From: Thermohahella caldifontis
Lineage (GTDB): Bacteria > Pseudomonadota > Gammaproteobacteria > Pseudomonadales > Oleiphilaceae
Length of the DNA stretch: 64,000 nt
Assembly: GCF_041153465.1 (NCBI RefSeq)
Contig: NZ_CP154858.1
Location: 2,356,001-2,420,000 of the forward strand
Direction of reading: 5' to 3'
The notes beneath the pieces were generated by a model. The model had not been told where the DNA came from. It did no database searches and worked only from the letters and a program-made list of their open reading frames with translations. The position numbers and the translations under genes are program-made. Position 1 is the stretch's first letter. The number at the start of each line of letters is the position of its first letter. Positions 1 to 7,315 of this stretch are shown here, piece after piece.

Positions 1-367
1 AGCGCCGGGCCGCCGCCACCATGTCAGCTTCCAGTTGCCTGCCCGCCTCGCCACTTTCCCCGAAGCCACCGGCAAGCACCACGGCACCGCGGATACCCTT
101 GCGACCACAGGCATCCACCAGGGCCGGAACCGTCTGCGCCGGGGTGCAGATCAGGGCCAGATCGGTGGCATGGGGCAATGCCTCCACGCTGGGATAGCAG
201 GTCACGCCCAGCACCTCCCCTCCCTTTGGGTTCACCCCCAGTATCTCGCCGGCAAAGCCCGCCTCCCTGAGCTTGCGGATGGCCTGATAGCCACGCTTGA
301 CCGGGCTGTTGGATGCGCCGACGATGACGATGGAGCGCGGATTGAGTACGGGATCCAGTGCAGACAT
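1..367 (-). CDS. CoA-binding domain of acyl-CoA synthetase (ADP-forming type), partial
   Basis: The gene starts at 367 on the minus strand and runs out of the window, so only about 122 N-terminal residues are visible. They form a Rossmann CoA-binding domain that opens with a hydrophobic strand and a GASN loop, followed by GVNPKGG, and the later CTPAQTVP and VLAGGFGE segments typical of NDP-forming acetate/acyl-CoA ligases and the succinyl-CoA synthetase alpha superfamily. The family makes acyl-CoA from a carboxylate, CoA and ATP through a phosphohistidine; the catalytic histidine would lie beyond the window. It begins 3 bases after the enoyl-CoA hydratase stop, so the two are almost certainly cotranscribed. 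The substrate cannot be told. Confidence 0.82.
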   Translation of the reverse strand, partial: MSALDPVLNPRSIVIVGASNSPVKRGYQAIRKLREAGFAGEILGVNPKGGEVLGVTCYPSVEALPHATDLALICTPAQTVPALVDACGRKGIRGAVVLAGGFGESGEAGRQLEADMVAAARR

Positions 368-370
368 GTT

Positions 371-1153
371 TCAGTCTCCTGTGTAGCGGGGTGTGCGTTT
401 TTCGGCGAAGGCCCGGATGCCTTCCTGCCAATCCCGGGTGGTGGTGCAGAACATCATGCCCTCCAGCTCGGCAATCAGCGTATCCTCCAGGCTGCGCTCA
501 CTGCCCCGGTACAGACACTCCTTCGCCAACTTCATGGAAATGGGTGCCTTTTCGGCCAGTTCTGCGGCGAACCTGCGGACTTCTTCGCGAAAATGGTCAT
601 CCGGCCAGCAGCGATCCGCCAATCCCATCTGCACCGCCTCCGGGCCGCTGATCTTGCGGCCGAAGTAAATCAGCTCCCGCGCCCGTCCCATGCCCACACG
701 CTGAGGCAGCAACCTGGTCAGTCCGCCGCCCAGAAAGGTGCCGAGCGAGATTTCCGGCAATCCCCATTGGGCTGATTCGGCCATGACGAGAAAGTCACAG
801 GCCAGCGCCATTTCCGCACCCGCCCCCAGCGCATAACCGTTGACGGCAGCCACCACCGGCTTGTCCGATGTCAGCAGGCGCTTGCACACCTGTTGCTCGC
901 CGCGCAGATACTCCCGGCGCTGAAAGGGCGTGCGAGTACCTTCGGCATGGGCCTTGAGATCCGCCCCCACACAGAAGGCACGCCCCTCGCCGGTGAGCAC
1001 CAGCACGCGCACGTCAGAATCCGCTTCGGCCCGGTCAAGGGCATCCTGAAGCTCGGTATAGAGGGCGTCAATCACCGCATTGAGGCGGTGCGGGCGATTG
1101 AAACGGATTTCCGCCACCGCACCGGAAACGGAGTACAGCAGGGTTTCGTACAT
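371..1153 (-). CDS. Enoyl-CoA hydratase/isomerase family protein
   Basis: A 260-residue crotonase-fold protein, the normal length for the family. The oxyanion-hole segments are visible: GRAFCVGADLKA near residue 60 and VNGYALGAGAEMALACD near residues 104-120, and a glutamate in the LPEISLG segment (about 133) sits where the catalytic acid of hydratases lies. Members hydrate or isomerise enoyl-CoA thioesters in the cytoplasm during beta-oxidation or side-chain degradation. It is followed 3 bases later by an acyl-CoA synthetase and preceded 21 bases upstream by an RpiR-type regulator on the same strand, so the three look like one operon for activating and degrading an acid. The exact substrate is not visible. 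Confidence 0.9.
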   Translation of the reverse strand: MYETLLYSVSGAVAEIRFNRPHRLNAVIDALYTELQDALDRAEADSDVRVLVLTGEGRAFCVGADLKAHAEGTRTPFQRREYLRGEQQVCKRLLTSDKPVVAAVNGYALGAGAEMALACDFLVMAESAQWGLPEISLGTFLGGGLTRLLPQRVGMGRARELIYFGRKISGPEAVQMGLADRCWPDDHFREEVRRFAAELAEKAPISMKLAKECLYRGSERSLEDTLIAELEGMMFCTTTRDWQEGIRAFAEKRTPRYTGD

Positions 1154-1174
1154 GGATGGATGGTCCTCTCTGGA

Positions 1175-2074
1175 TCACAGCCACTGGCTGAGTTGGTTGA
1201 CACGGTCTTCGTACGCTTCCAGCCGTTCACGGGCCTGGGGCCCCATGAGCGCGGCGGTCTGCGCCAGAATGAGCTGAATGGCGGCCACGGCGGCCACCTG
1301 AGAGTTGCTGAAAAAGAGGCTGTCTGCCGGGACGGTCAGGCACAGGCTGGCATGGGCCGCCAGCGGGCCGGTGAGGCTGTCCGTCAGGGCGAGGATGTCC
1401 AGGCCCCGGTCGCGTCCTTCCTGCGCGGCAACCAGGGTGGAACGGGTATAGGGTGCAAAACCGATGACCACCAGCACGTCACCCTTGCGGCACTGTCCCA
1501 GTCCCCAGGCAATGCCCCGGTCGGCCGTACTCAGTTCCGAGACATCCGGTCGTAACAGGCCCAGGCCATACAGAAACAGGTGTGACAGTGCGCGACTCTG
1601 GCGTCCGCCCTGAATCCACACGCGGCGGGCACGGATCAGCCGCCGTGCCACCGCCTCCACGGCTTCCCGGTCCAGTTGCCGGAGCAGCTGGGCCAGCGTC
1701 GCCATTTCTGCCTCCAGAAAGCGCTGGATGAAGGGCGTATGGGTCAGCCGCCGGGCGTCGGACATGAGGGTATCCGCATGGCGGGTGTAGTAGTCCGGCG
1801 AGTCGATCAGTTCCCTGCGGAATACCCGCTGCAACGCCGGAAAGCCTTCATACCCCAGGGCGCGCGCCATCCGGGTGAGCGTGGACGCATTGACGCCGGC
1901 CACCTGGGCGGCATCCCGGATACTGCCCAGCGCCACCTTCTGGGGTGCATTCAGCAAACGCTCCAATGCCTGCAGGGAACGCCGGCCGAAAGGTGCCGTC
2001 ACATCTCCGCGGTGGGCGGCACGCAGCCAGTCACGCAGCGCGTCGAGGGATTCGGGGGGTGTCTGTGCCGTCAT
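1175..2074 (-). CDS. RpiR/MurR-family transcriptional regulator (HTH-SIS)
   Basis: A 299-residue regulator of two parts. Residues about 30-90 form an HTH_6 domain, with VALGSIRDAAQVAGVNASTL containing the recognition helix. Residues about 130-270 form an SIS (sugar isomerase) domain that in this family binds phosphosugars. It is the upstream gene of the acyl-CoA operon. An exact inverted repeat, CTGTACA-N5-TGTACAG, lies at 2089-2107 just upstream of the start codon and is a likely operator, which suggests autoregulation. RpiR regulators normally serve sugar or amino-sugar genes, so linkage to enoyl-CoA hydratase and acyl-CoA synthetase is unusual; the effector could be a non-sugar ligand. Confidence 0.88.
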   Translation of the reverse strand: MTAQTPPESLDALRDWLRAAHRGDVTAPFGRRSLQALERLLNAPQKVALGSIRDAAQVAGVNASTLTRMARALGYEGFPALQRVFRRELIDSPDYYTRHADTLMSDARRLTHTPFIQRFLEAEMATLAQLLRQLDREAVEAVARRLIRARRVWIQGGRQSRALSHLFLYGLGLLRPDVSELSTADRGIAWGLGQCRKGDVLVVIGFAPYTRSTLVAAQEGRDRGLDILALTDSLTGPLAAHASLCLTVPADSLFFSNSQVAAVAAIQLILAQTAALMGPQARERLEAYEDRVNQLSQWL

Positions 2075-2088
2075 GCCGGGAATCTTGC

Positions 2089-2107
2089 CTGTACAGTTTA
2101 TGTACAG
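2089..2107. promoter_or_regulatory. Candidate RpiR operator (inverted repeat)
   Basis: CTGTACA, five bases, TGTACAG: a perfect 7-bp inverted repeat 15 bases upstream of the RpiR-family start codon at 2074. Position and symmetry fit an operator for autoregulation. That it binds this regulator is inference. Confidence 0.5.
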
Positions 2108-2262
2108 TGTAGCGTCCCCGCTTCATTCGGCAATCATTTTTGCATTTTTCAAAACAACGCAACATCATTTGCGGCGCATCAATCATTCAGGCCGATTTTT
2201 ACTTTACGGTCAACAGGTTGGCGCATACGCAAGGATACGGATGGGAGTTGACCGGATCCCCT

Positions 2263-3159
2263 TCATTGCAATCCGTTGCCGGCCCAGCGGACCTGTTGCA
2301 GATGAATGGTGACCTCCCCCAGTACGTCCGCCTTGCCCTCGAGGCGCACGATGAGGTGGCGTTGCGGGTCCAGATACAGGGTAATCCCCCCCTTCAGCCC
2401 CAGAAAACTGAATTCGCCGCCGCGGTCGCCAATGGGGGTTGCCGTGGCGCGGATGCGCAGGGTCGGAATGGATGCCTTGAGCCGCGCTCGTCCTTCCGGG
2501 CCGTCCAGTGTCAGATCCACGGGGAGGGGGGTCTCCGCTTCCACCTTCAGGGTGAGCACAAGGGGGCCATCGCTGTCGAACAGGGTGGCCTGCCACTGGT
2601 CACCCGGCTTGTACAGCGGTGCGGCCACGGCCAGATAGAAGAGCCCTTCTCCCCGGGTAACCGGGGGGATCAATGAGTCTGGCAGCTTGTACCATTCTGT
2701 CTGAACTCTCGACCAGGCGGGCCAAGGCTGATCCGCTTCCCCCTGCTCCGGGTAGCGCTTGAGAGACAACACCCGCCCGTCGAAGAACCGATACAGGCGC
2801 GCCCGGTGCTTGTGGTTGAGGCGGACACTGGTACGCTGCAAGGCGGTCCCGTCCTCGCGGAGCCAGACCTGTGCCAGGCTGCGCCGGCCGATTACGTCGG
2901 ATGCCATGCTGATGAAGGCCGTCCGCTCGCCGGCAGCCAGCCCCTTCGCACCCTGTTCGCCCGCCAGCGCCCAGTCCCGTGCTGCCGCTTCCGGTGTCAG
3001 CCAGCGCTGAGTCACCCGCGTGTCGGCGGACAGAAAGAATTTGGAGGCATGATAGTCCAGGGTCGCGCTGCGAAAGGCCTCCGGTGTCAGTGCCGGCTGT
3101 GCCCAGACCCCGGTGGCCAGCAACATGCCAGCCATCAGCAGGTGTTTCCATTGCATCAT
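2263..3159 (-). CDS. Secreted protein of unknown function, DUF3108-like
   Basis: A 298-residue protein with a clear signal peptide (hydrophobic HLLMAGMLLATG core, cleavage after VWAQ near residue 21). The rest is beta-rich, with features that recall DUF3108-type periplasmic proteins: a central segment with an aromatic YKLPDSLIPP and a PLYKPGDQW turn, then a C-terminal GGITLYLDPQRHLIVRLEGK strand pair. No catalytic motif is evident. The start at 3159 has AGGAG eight bases upstream; a second ATG follows immediately. It is transcribed divergently from the trypsin-like protease, with about 255 bases between them holding both promoters. Family assignment is tentative and function unknown. Confidence 0.7.
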   Translation of the reverse strand: MMQWKHLLMAGMLLATGVWAQPALTPEAFRSATLDYHASKFFLSADTRVTQRWLTPEAAARDWALAGEQGAKGLAAGERTAFISMASDVIGRRSLAQVWLREDGTALQRTSVRLNHKHRARLYRFFDGRVLSLKRYPEQGEADQPWPAWSRVQTEWYKLPDSLIPPVTRGEGLFYLAVAAPLYKPGDQWQATLFDSDGPLVLTLKVEAETPLPVDLTLDGPEGRARLKASIPTLRIRATATPIGDRGGEFSFLGLKGGITLYLDPQRHLIVRLEGKADVLGEVTIHLQQVRWAGNGLQ

Positions 3160-3414
3160 GATTCTGCTCCTGTGTTCTGCCTCCAGATTGCCCCACCGCG
3201 ACTGAACCCGGCCTTAACACCGGCTGCGGACAGCTTGTCCGTGCCACTTCCTGCCGGATTTGCGCACCCTCTCACAAATCTGATCAATCCGTCATCAATT
3301 TGTTCATGCGCGGCTCCCGCCATACCGGACACAATGATGTCAGTGGTTCATTCATGCCCCACTGTGCCAAGAACAACAACAATCCTCAAGGCAGAAAAGC
3401 TCAAGGAGATTGCC

Positions 3415-4599
3415 ATGAAAACAACAACACTCGCCCGCCGCCTGCTGACCCTGCTTCTGGTCATGCTCTGCGGCAGCCTGATTTCCCTGAATGCTCAGGC
3501 CAAAAAGTTCAATCCCCTCCCGCCGCCGGATGACAACTTCGTTCCGCCGGCAGGCAAGATCGTCGGCGGCAACCAGGCCAGCCCCGGAGAGTTCCCGTTC
3601 ATGGTCTCGCTGCAGATCAATGGCAGCCACGTGTGTGGTGGTTCCGTCATCAGCTCGCGCTGGATCCTGACCGCTGCTCATTGCGCCGTCGAATTCAATA
3701 CCAAAAACACCACGGCGGTAGTTGGCGCGCATCGGCTCAGTTCCTCCCCGGGTTCCACCCGCCTCAATATTGACAAGATTGTCGTTCACCCCAAGTATGG
3801 CAAGGTCAGCAATGAAAACGCGTATGACATTGCCCTCTTGCGCACATCACAGGCCATTCCTTCTGCTTACAGCCCCATTCTCATCGGGGAGCAAAAGGAT
3901 ACGAAACCCGGGACGCTGACCACAGTTGCTGGCTGGGGAGCCACGAAAGAGGGGGGCTGGGCTTCTGATGTTCTGATGAAGGTGGATGTGCCTCTTGTTT
4001 CCCTCTCAGCGTGCCGCGCCAGCTATGGCAACGATATTGAAGACCATAACGTCTGTGCCGGCCTTCCGAAAGGTGGGAAGGATTCGTGCCAGGGCGATTC
4101 AGGCGGCCCTCTGTTCGTTCGTCGCAATAATCAGTTCTATCAGGTGGGCATCGTGAGCTGGGGAGCCGGCTGCGCGCAGCCGGGCATGTACGGCGTCTAC
4201 ACCAGCGCACCAGCCTTCAGCAGCTGGATCACCCAAACCGCCGGGCCCGGCAACGGTGGCGGCAGTGGCGGTGGCGGTGGCGGTAATCAGGCATGTTACA
4301 AAAGTCCTCTTCGCCTGATTCTCAAGACAGACCTCTACGGTGATGAAACCTGGTGGACGCTGCAAGACAGTGCGGGCAAGGTTGTCGAAAAAGGTGACGG
4401 GTACCTGAGCTACCGCACTTACAAACACAAGCTGCGCGTGGGCAGCGGAACTTACACATTCACCATCTACGATGCCTACGGTGACGGCATGACCGCAGGG
4501 AAAGGCGGCTCCTACAAACTCAGGGACAAGAAGAGAAACGTCATCGGCTCAGGCAGCGATTTCGGCTTTACCGCCAAGCATAACTTCTGTGTCCAGTGA
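3415..4599 (+). CDS. Secreted trypsin-like serine protease (S1) with C-terminal beta domain
   Basis: The start at 3415 is set by AAGGAGAT and a signal peptide ending near NAQA (residue 29), giving 394 residues. IVGG at 49-52 is the usual zymogen activation site of chymotrypsin-fold enzymes, after a short pro-segment rich in proline. The triad is complete: His89 (LTAAHC), Asp138 (YDIALL) and Ser229 (GDSGGP). Asp223, six residues before the serine, predicts trypsin-like cleavage after Lys/Arg. A Gly/Ser linker (about 278-290) leads to a roughly 100-residue domain with repeated YGDE and YGDG motifs, probably a calcium-binding or substrate-binding beta sandwich seen behind other secreted proteases. 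Secreted digestive protease is the likely role. Confidence 0.92.
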   Translation: MKTTTLARRLLTLLLVMLCGSLISLNAQAKKFNPLPPPDDNFVPPAGKIVGGNQASPGEFPFMVSLQINGSHVCGGSVISSRWILTAAHCAVEFNTKNTTAVVGAHRLSSSPGSTRLNIDKIVVHPKYGKVSNENAYDIALLRTSQAIPSAYSPILIGEQKDTKPGTLTTVAGWGATKEGGWASDVLMKVDVPLVSLSACRASYGNDIEDHNVCAGLPKGGKDSCQGDSGGPLFVRRNNQFYQVGIVSWGAGCAQPGMYGVYTSAPAFSSWITQTAGPGNGGGSGGGGGGNQACYKSPLRLILKTDLYGDETWWTLQDSAGKVVEKGDGYLSYRTYKHKLRVGSGTYTFTIYDAYGDGMTAGKGGSYKLRDKKRNVIGSGSDFGFTAKHNFCVQ

Positions 4600-4636
4600 G
4601 GTGTGAGCGGGCTGTCCGTTCAGACGGTCGTGATGA

Positions 4637-4660
4637 GGCGGATGTCATAGGGCATCCGCC
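4637..4660 (+). terminator. Intrinsic terminator after trypsin-like protease
   Basis: GGCGGATG, an 8-base loop, then CATCCGCC, followed by CGATTTTC. It lies 38 bases after the protease stop and separates that gene from the next transcript. Confidence 0.65.
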
Positions 4661-4721
4661 CGATTTTCACACAGCTCGCACGCTATAAAATGACAAGGCA
4701 TCACACTCAGGAGGATCAGAT

Positions 4722-5396
4722 ATGCGCACTGCTGTCATCACGACCGCTCTCATCGCTGCCGTGGCCGGAGGAACCCTGATCTGGGTTCGCAGCCAGAGTC
4801 CGGAAACGCCGGCCACTGCCGTGGTCACGGACGCGCCCACGGTCATGACTGCGGAAGAAACCGTCATCACGCCCCCCGCCGGGGAAACCCTGCCGGTCCC
4901 CGGAGTCGCCGACAGCCAGGATGGCGACAGCCTGACCCTGCCGGACACGCCACCCGCCGCCGGTCTGCCGCCCGTGACCCTGCTGGAAGGTGACCTCACG
5001 CCACGCGTGAATGCGGACGGCATCGAGGAACAGGTGGGCCACATCGACCCGACAGTGCTGGACTCGCTGGCCGTGGGACGCAGTGTCACCCTGTCCCTGC
5101 CGGATGGTGCCACACGCACCGCCCTGCTGGAGGATTTCTCCGTTCAGGATGGTAAGGTCAGCGTCTGGCGCGGCCCGCTCCAGGACGGCACGGATGTGGA
5201 AAACCTGATCATCACCCGCGGTCAGGACACGACCTGGCTGATGGTCTCCACGGCCACCACCAGCTACACCATCCGCGTGGACAACCACACCGGCGAAGCG
5301 GTGGTGACCAACGAGGGTACCGGGAATCCGGGGCTGGGCAACGAACCGCACGTGGTGCCGCCCACAGACGAGCCCGTACCGCCTTCGGCATCCTGA
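4722..5396 (+). CDS. Exported propeptide-like protein, possible partner of the downstream metalloprotease
   Basis: A 224-residue protein with AGGAGG before the start and an N-terminal hydrophobic segment (residues 3-22) that is either an uncleaved anchor or a signal peptide. A long acidic, Pro/Thr-rich linker (about 25-85) is followed by a compact beta domain (about 90-195): SVTLSLPDGATRTALLEDF, then ENLIITRGQDTTWLMVST and a strand pair ending in HTGEAVV. This pattern resembles the propeptides that precede bacterial reprolysin-like metalloproteases. The next gene, 80 bases downstream on the same strand, encodes such a protease without any propeptide. I infer a trans-acting inhibitor or folding assistant; there is no direct evidence. 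Otherwise it is a protein of unknown function. Confidence 0.72.
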   Translation: MRTAVITTALIAAVAGGTLIWVRSQSPETPATAVVTDAPTVMTAEETVITPPAGETLPVPGVADSQDGDSLTLPDTPPAAGLPPVTLLEGDLTPRVNADGIEEQVGHIDPTVLDSLAVGRSVTLSLPDGATRTALLEDFSVQDGKVSVWRGPLQDGTDVENLIITRGQDTTWLMVSTATTSYTIRVDNHTGEAVVTNEGTGNPGLGNEPHVVPPTDEPVPPSAS

Positions 5397-5476
5397 ATCA
5401 CACTATAACAAGGGCACAACCCGAAAAGTCATCCGCTATCACAACACCGTCAATCACAACACAACAGGGAGGTCCC

Positions 5477-7252
5477 ATGACCCGTTTGCGTACTTCACTC
5501 AACTGGCTGGCGGCGGCCGCACTGGCCTCCGCCGCACCCGTCACACTGGCCGAAACGGCTGATCTGCTCGTTCTCTATACGGACAGCGCGACTCAGCACC
5601 CCAATGGCCGGGACATTCAGGCCCGCATCCAGGCGGCCGTGGAATGGACCAATCAGGCCCTGCGCAACAGCCAGACCGATTTCCAGCTGCGCCTGGTCAA
5701 GGTGGCCAAGGCGGATGCCAAGTACAACGGCAACCTGACCAGCAGCGATCTCTCGGCACTGCGTAACGACCCGGATGTGGCCCGGCTGCGCCGCGAAGTG
5801 GGTGCCGACTTCGTCACCATGATCGGACCGTCCAGAGAATGGTGCGGCATCGGCTACGTATCCAGCGGCAACGCCAGTACCGGGCAGCTCTACAGCTCAT
5901 CTTCCGGCTGGGCGTATAACCTGGTGTCCATCAGCTGCGGTTTCGCCACCTTTGCCCACGAACTGGGCCACAACTTCGGCCTCGGGCATTCCAACCTGCA
6001 AAACAGCCGCGGCGGCGTCTGGCCCTGGGCACGCGGTCACGGTGAAGTCGGCGTGTTCACGACCATCATGGGCTACACCAGCGCCTTCCAGACCAACAAC
6101 CGGGTTCAGTACTACTCCAACCCGAACCTGAATACCTGTGAAGGCCGAGCCTGCGGTGTGCCGGTCGGTCAGTCCATGGAGGCGGATTCAGCCCAGAACA
6201 TCCGGCGTCTGAACAGCCAGCTGGCGGCCTTCCTGCCCACCGTGGTGGATGGTGGCGGTAACGGCGGTGGCAATGGCGGAGGCACCGGAGGCGGTAACGG
6301 TGGCGGTACGGGCGGCAGCCTCTGCCCGGCCGGCACGCCGGAAACCAACCTGGTTCAGGAAGGCGAGTTCAACGCCCTCGACCCTTGGGCCAGTGCCTTC
6401 GGCCGGTCCGCACTCGATACCTGGCAGGAAACCACCGACAACTGTGTGGACAACCGCCTGCGCATCACTCAGCGCACCGCCTGGTACAGCGGCGTGAGCC
6501 AGGATCTGACCGAGGCCCTTGCCCAGGGCGGCACCTTTGCCCTCAACCTCAAGGCACGCCTCGATGCCGCCCAGTCCGGCCAGCGCGCCTACGCCACACT
6601 GCGCCTGCGGGACAGTGCCGGATTCCGTTATCAGTATCTGGCCGTCAGCACCCTCAAGGGTACCGACTGGGCGGATCTGGCTGCCGAGTTCAAGCCTGAC
6701 TGGCGCGGCACACCGCAAAAGGCGGAACTGCTGATCTACGGCCCGGCCGCAGGCAGTGATCTGCTGGTGGACAAGGTGTCACTGGTGAAGAAACAGAGCA
6801 CCACGCCCCCGGCACACCTGTATGCCGCCTCGTTTGAGAAGGATCTGGATGGCTGGAAGTCCGGCTGGGGTGCCAGACTGGATCGGGTCACCGATGCCGC
6901 TGAAGGCAGCTACGCTTTGCGCGTCACCGGCCGTGACAGCTGGGCAGATGGTGCCTGGCAGGATCTGACCGGTCTGCTGACTGCCGGAACGGACTACCGG
7001 GTTCAGGCTTCCGTCAAGCACGGCTCACGCAAGGGCAACCAGAACTACACCCTGTACCTGCTCTATCGTGACAACAGCGGCTGGCACTGGCAGCGACTGT
7101 ACCGTGGAGCCCAGGCAGGCGGGCGCTGGAACACCCTGTCTGCCGACTTCCGCATCACTGCCAGCGGTCTGACGGATACCCGCCTCTACGTGATGGGACC
7201 GGCCTCCGGCGTCAACTTCAAGCTGGATGCCGTCACCGTCGACAAGCGCTGA
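5477..7252 (+). CDS. Secreted zinc metalloprotease (reprolysin-like) with two C-terminal carbohydrate-binding-like domains
   Basis: A 591-residue preprotein with GGGAGG before the start and a signal peptide ending near LAE (25). The catalytic domain starts at once (ADLLVLYTDSA) and holds HELGHNFGLGH, with zinc ligands His161, His165 and His171 and catalytic Glu162, followed by the Met-turn IMGYTSA. This is a metzincin of the M12/M72-like group. A glycine-rich linker (about 255-280) precedes two similar domains (about 283-435 and 445-590), each starting with a GEFN or SFEKDLDGW type strand, like the CBM_4_9 fold. Relatives usually carry a propeptide of 100 or more residues between signal and catalytic domain; none is present here. 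A strong hairpin follows the stop. Confidence 0.9.
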   Translation: MTRLRTSLNWLAAAALASAAPVTLAETADLLVLYTDSATQHPNGRDIQARIQAAVEWTNQALRNSQTDFQLRLVKVAKADAKYNGNLTSSDLSALRNDPDVARLRREVGADFVTMIGPSREWCGIGYVSSGNASTGQLYSSSSGWAYNLVSISCGFATFAHELGHNFGLGHSNLQNSRGGVWPWARGHGEVGVFTTIMGYTSAFQTNNRVQYYSNPNLNTCEGRACGVPVGQSMEADSAQNIRRLNSQLAAFLPTVVDGGGNGGGNGGGTGGGNGGGTGGSLCPAGTPETNLVQEGEFNALDPWASAFGRSALDTWQETTDNCVDNRLRITQRTAWYSGVSQDLTEALAQGGTFALNLKARLDAAQSGQRAYATLRLRDSAGFRYQYLAVSTLKGTDWADLAAEFKPDWRGTPQKAELLIYGPAAGSDLLVDKVSLVKKQSTTPPAHLYAASFEKDLDGWKSGWGARLDRVTDAAEGSYALRVTGRDSWADGAWQDLTGLLTAGTDYRVQASVKHGSRKGNQNYTLYLLYRDNSGWHWQRLYRGAQAGGRWNTLSADFRITASGLTDTRLYVMGPASGVNFKLDAVTVDKR

Positions 7253-7263
7253 TTCCGGCGCGC

Positions 7264-7290
7264 ATCGCCTGCTCCGCCGGAGCAGGCGAT
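7264..7290 (+). terminator. Hairpin terminator between metalloprotease and amylase genes
   Basis: ATCGCCTGCTCC, loop GCC, GGAGCAGGCGAT: a perfect 12-bp stem 12 bases after the metalloprotease stop, followed by TTCCCCTC. The two genes converge here, so it may stop transcription from either side, though the T-tract is weak. Confidence 0.6.
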
Positions 7291-7315
7291 TTCCCCTCGA
7301 TATGGCCTGCCCCGC

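Noticed and set aside
2806..3414. N-terminal extension of the trypsin-like protease
   Set aside because: The open frame extends far upstream, but the AAGGAGAT site and signal peptide fix the start at 3415.
6250..6330. Gly-codon repeats in the metalloprotease (and near 4250 in the protease)
   Set aside because: They encode flexible Gly-rich linkers and are not independent repeats or microsatellites of interest.
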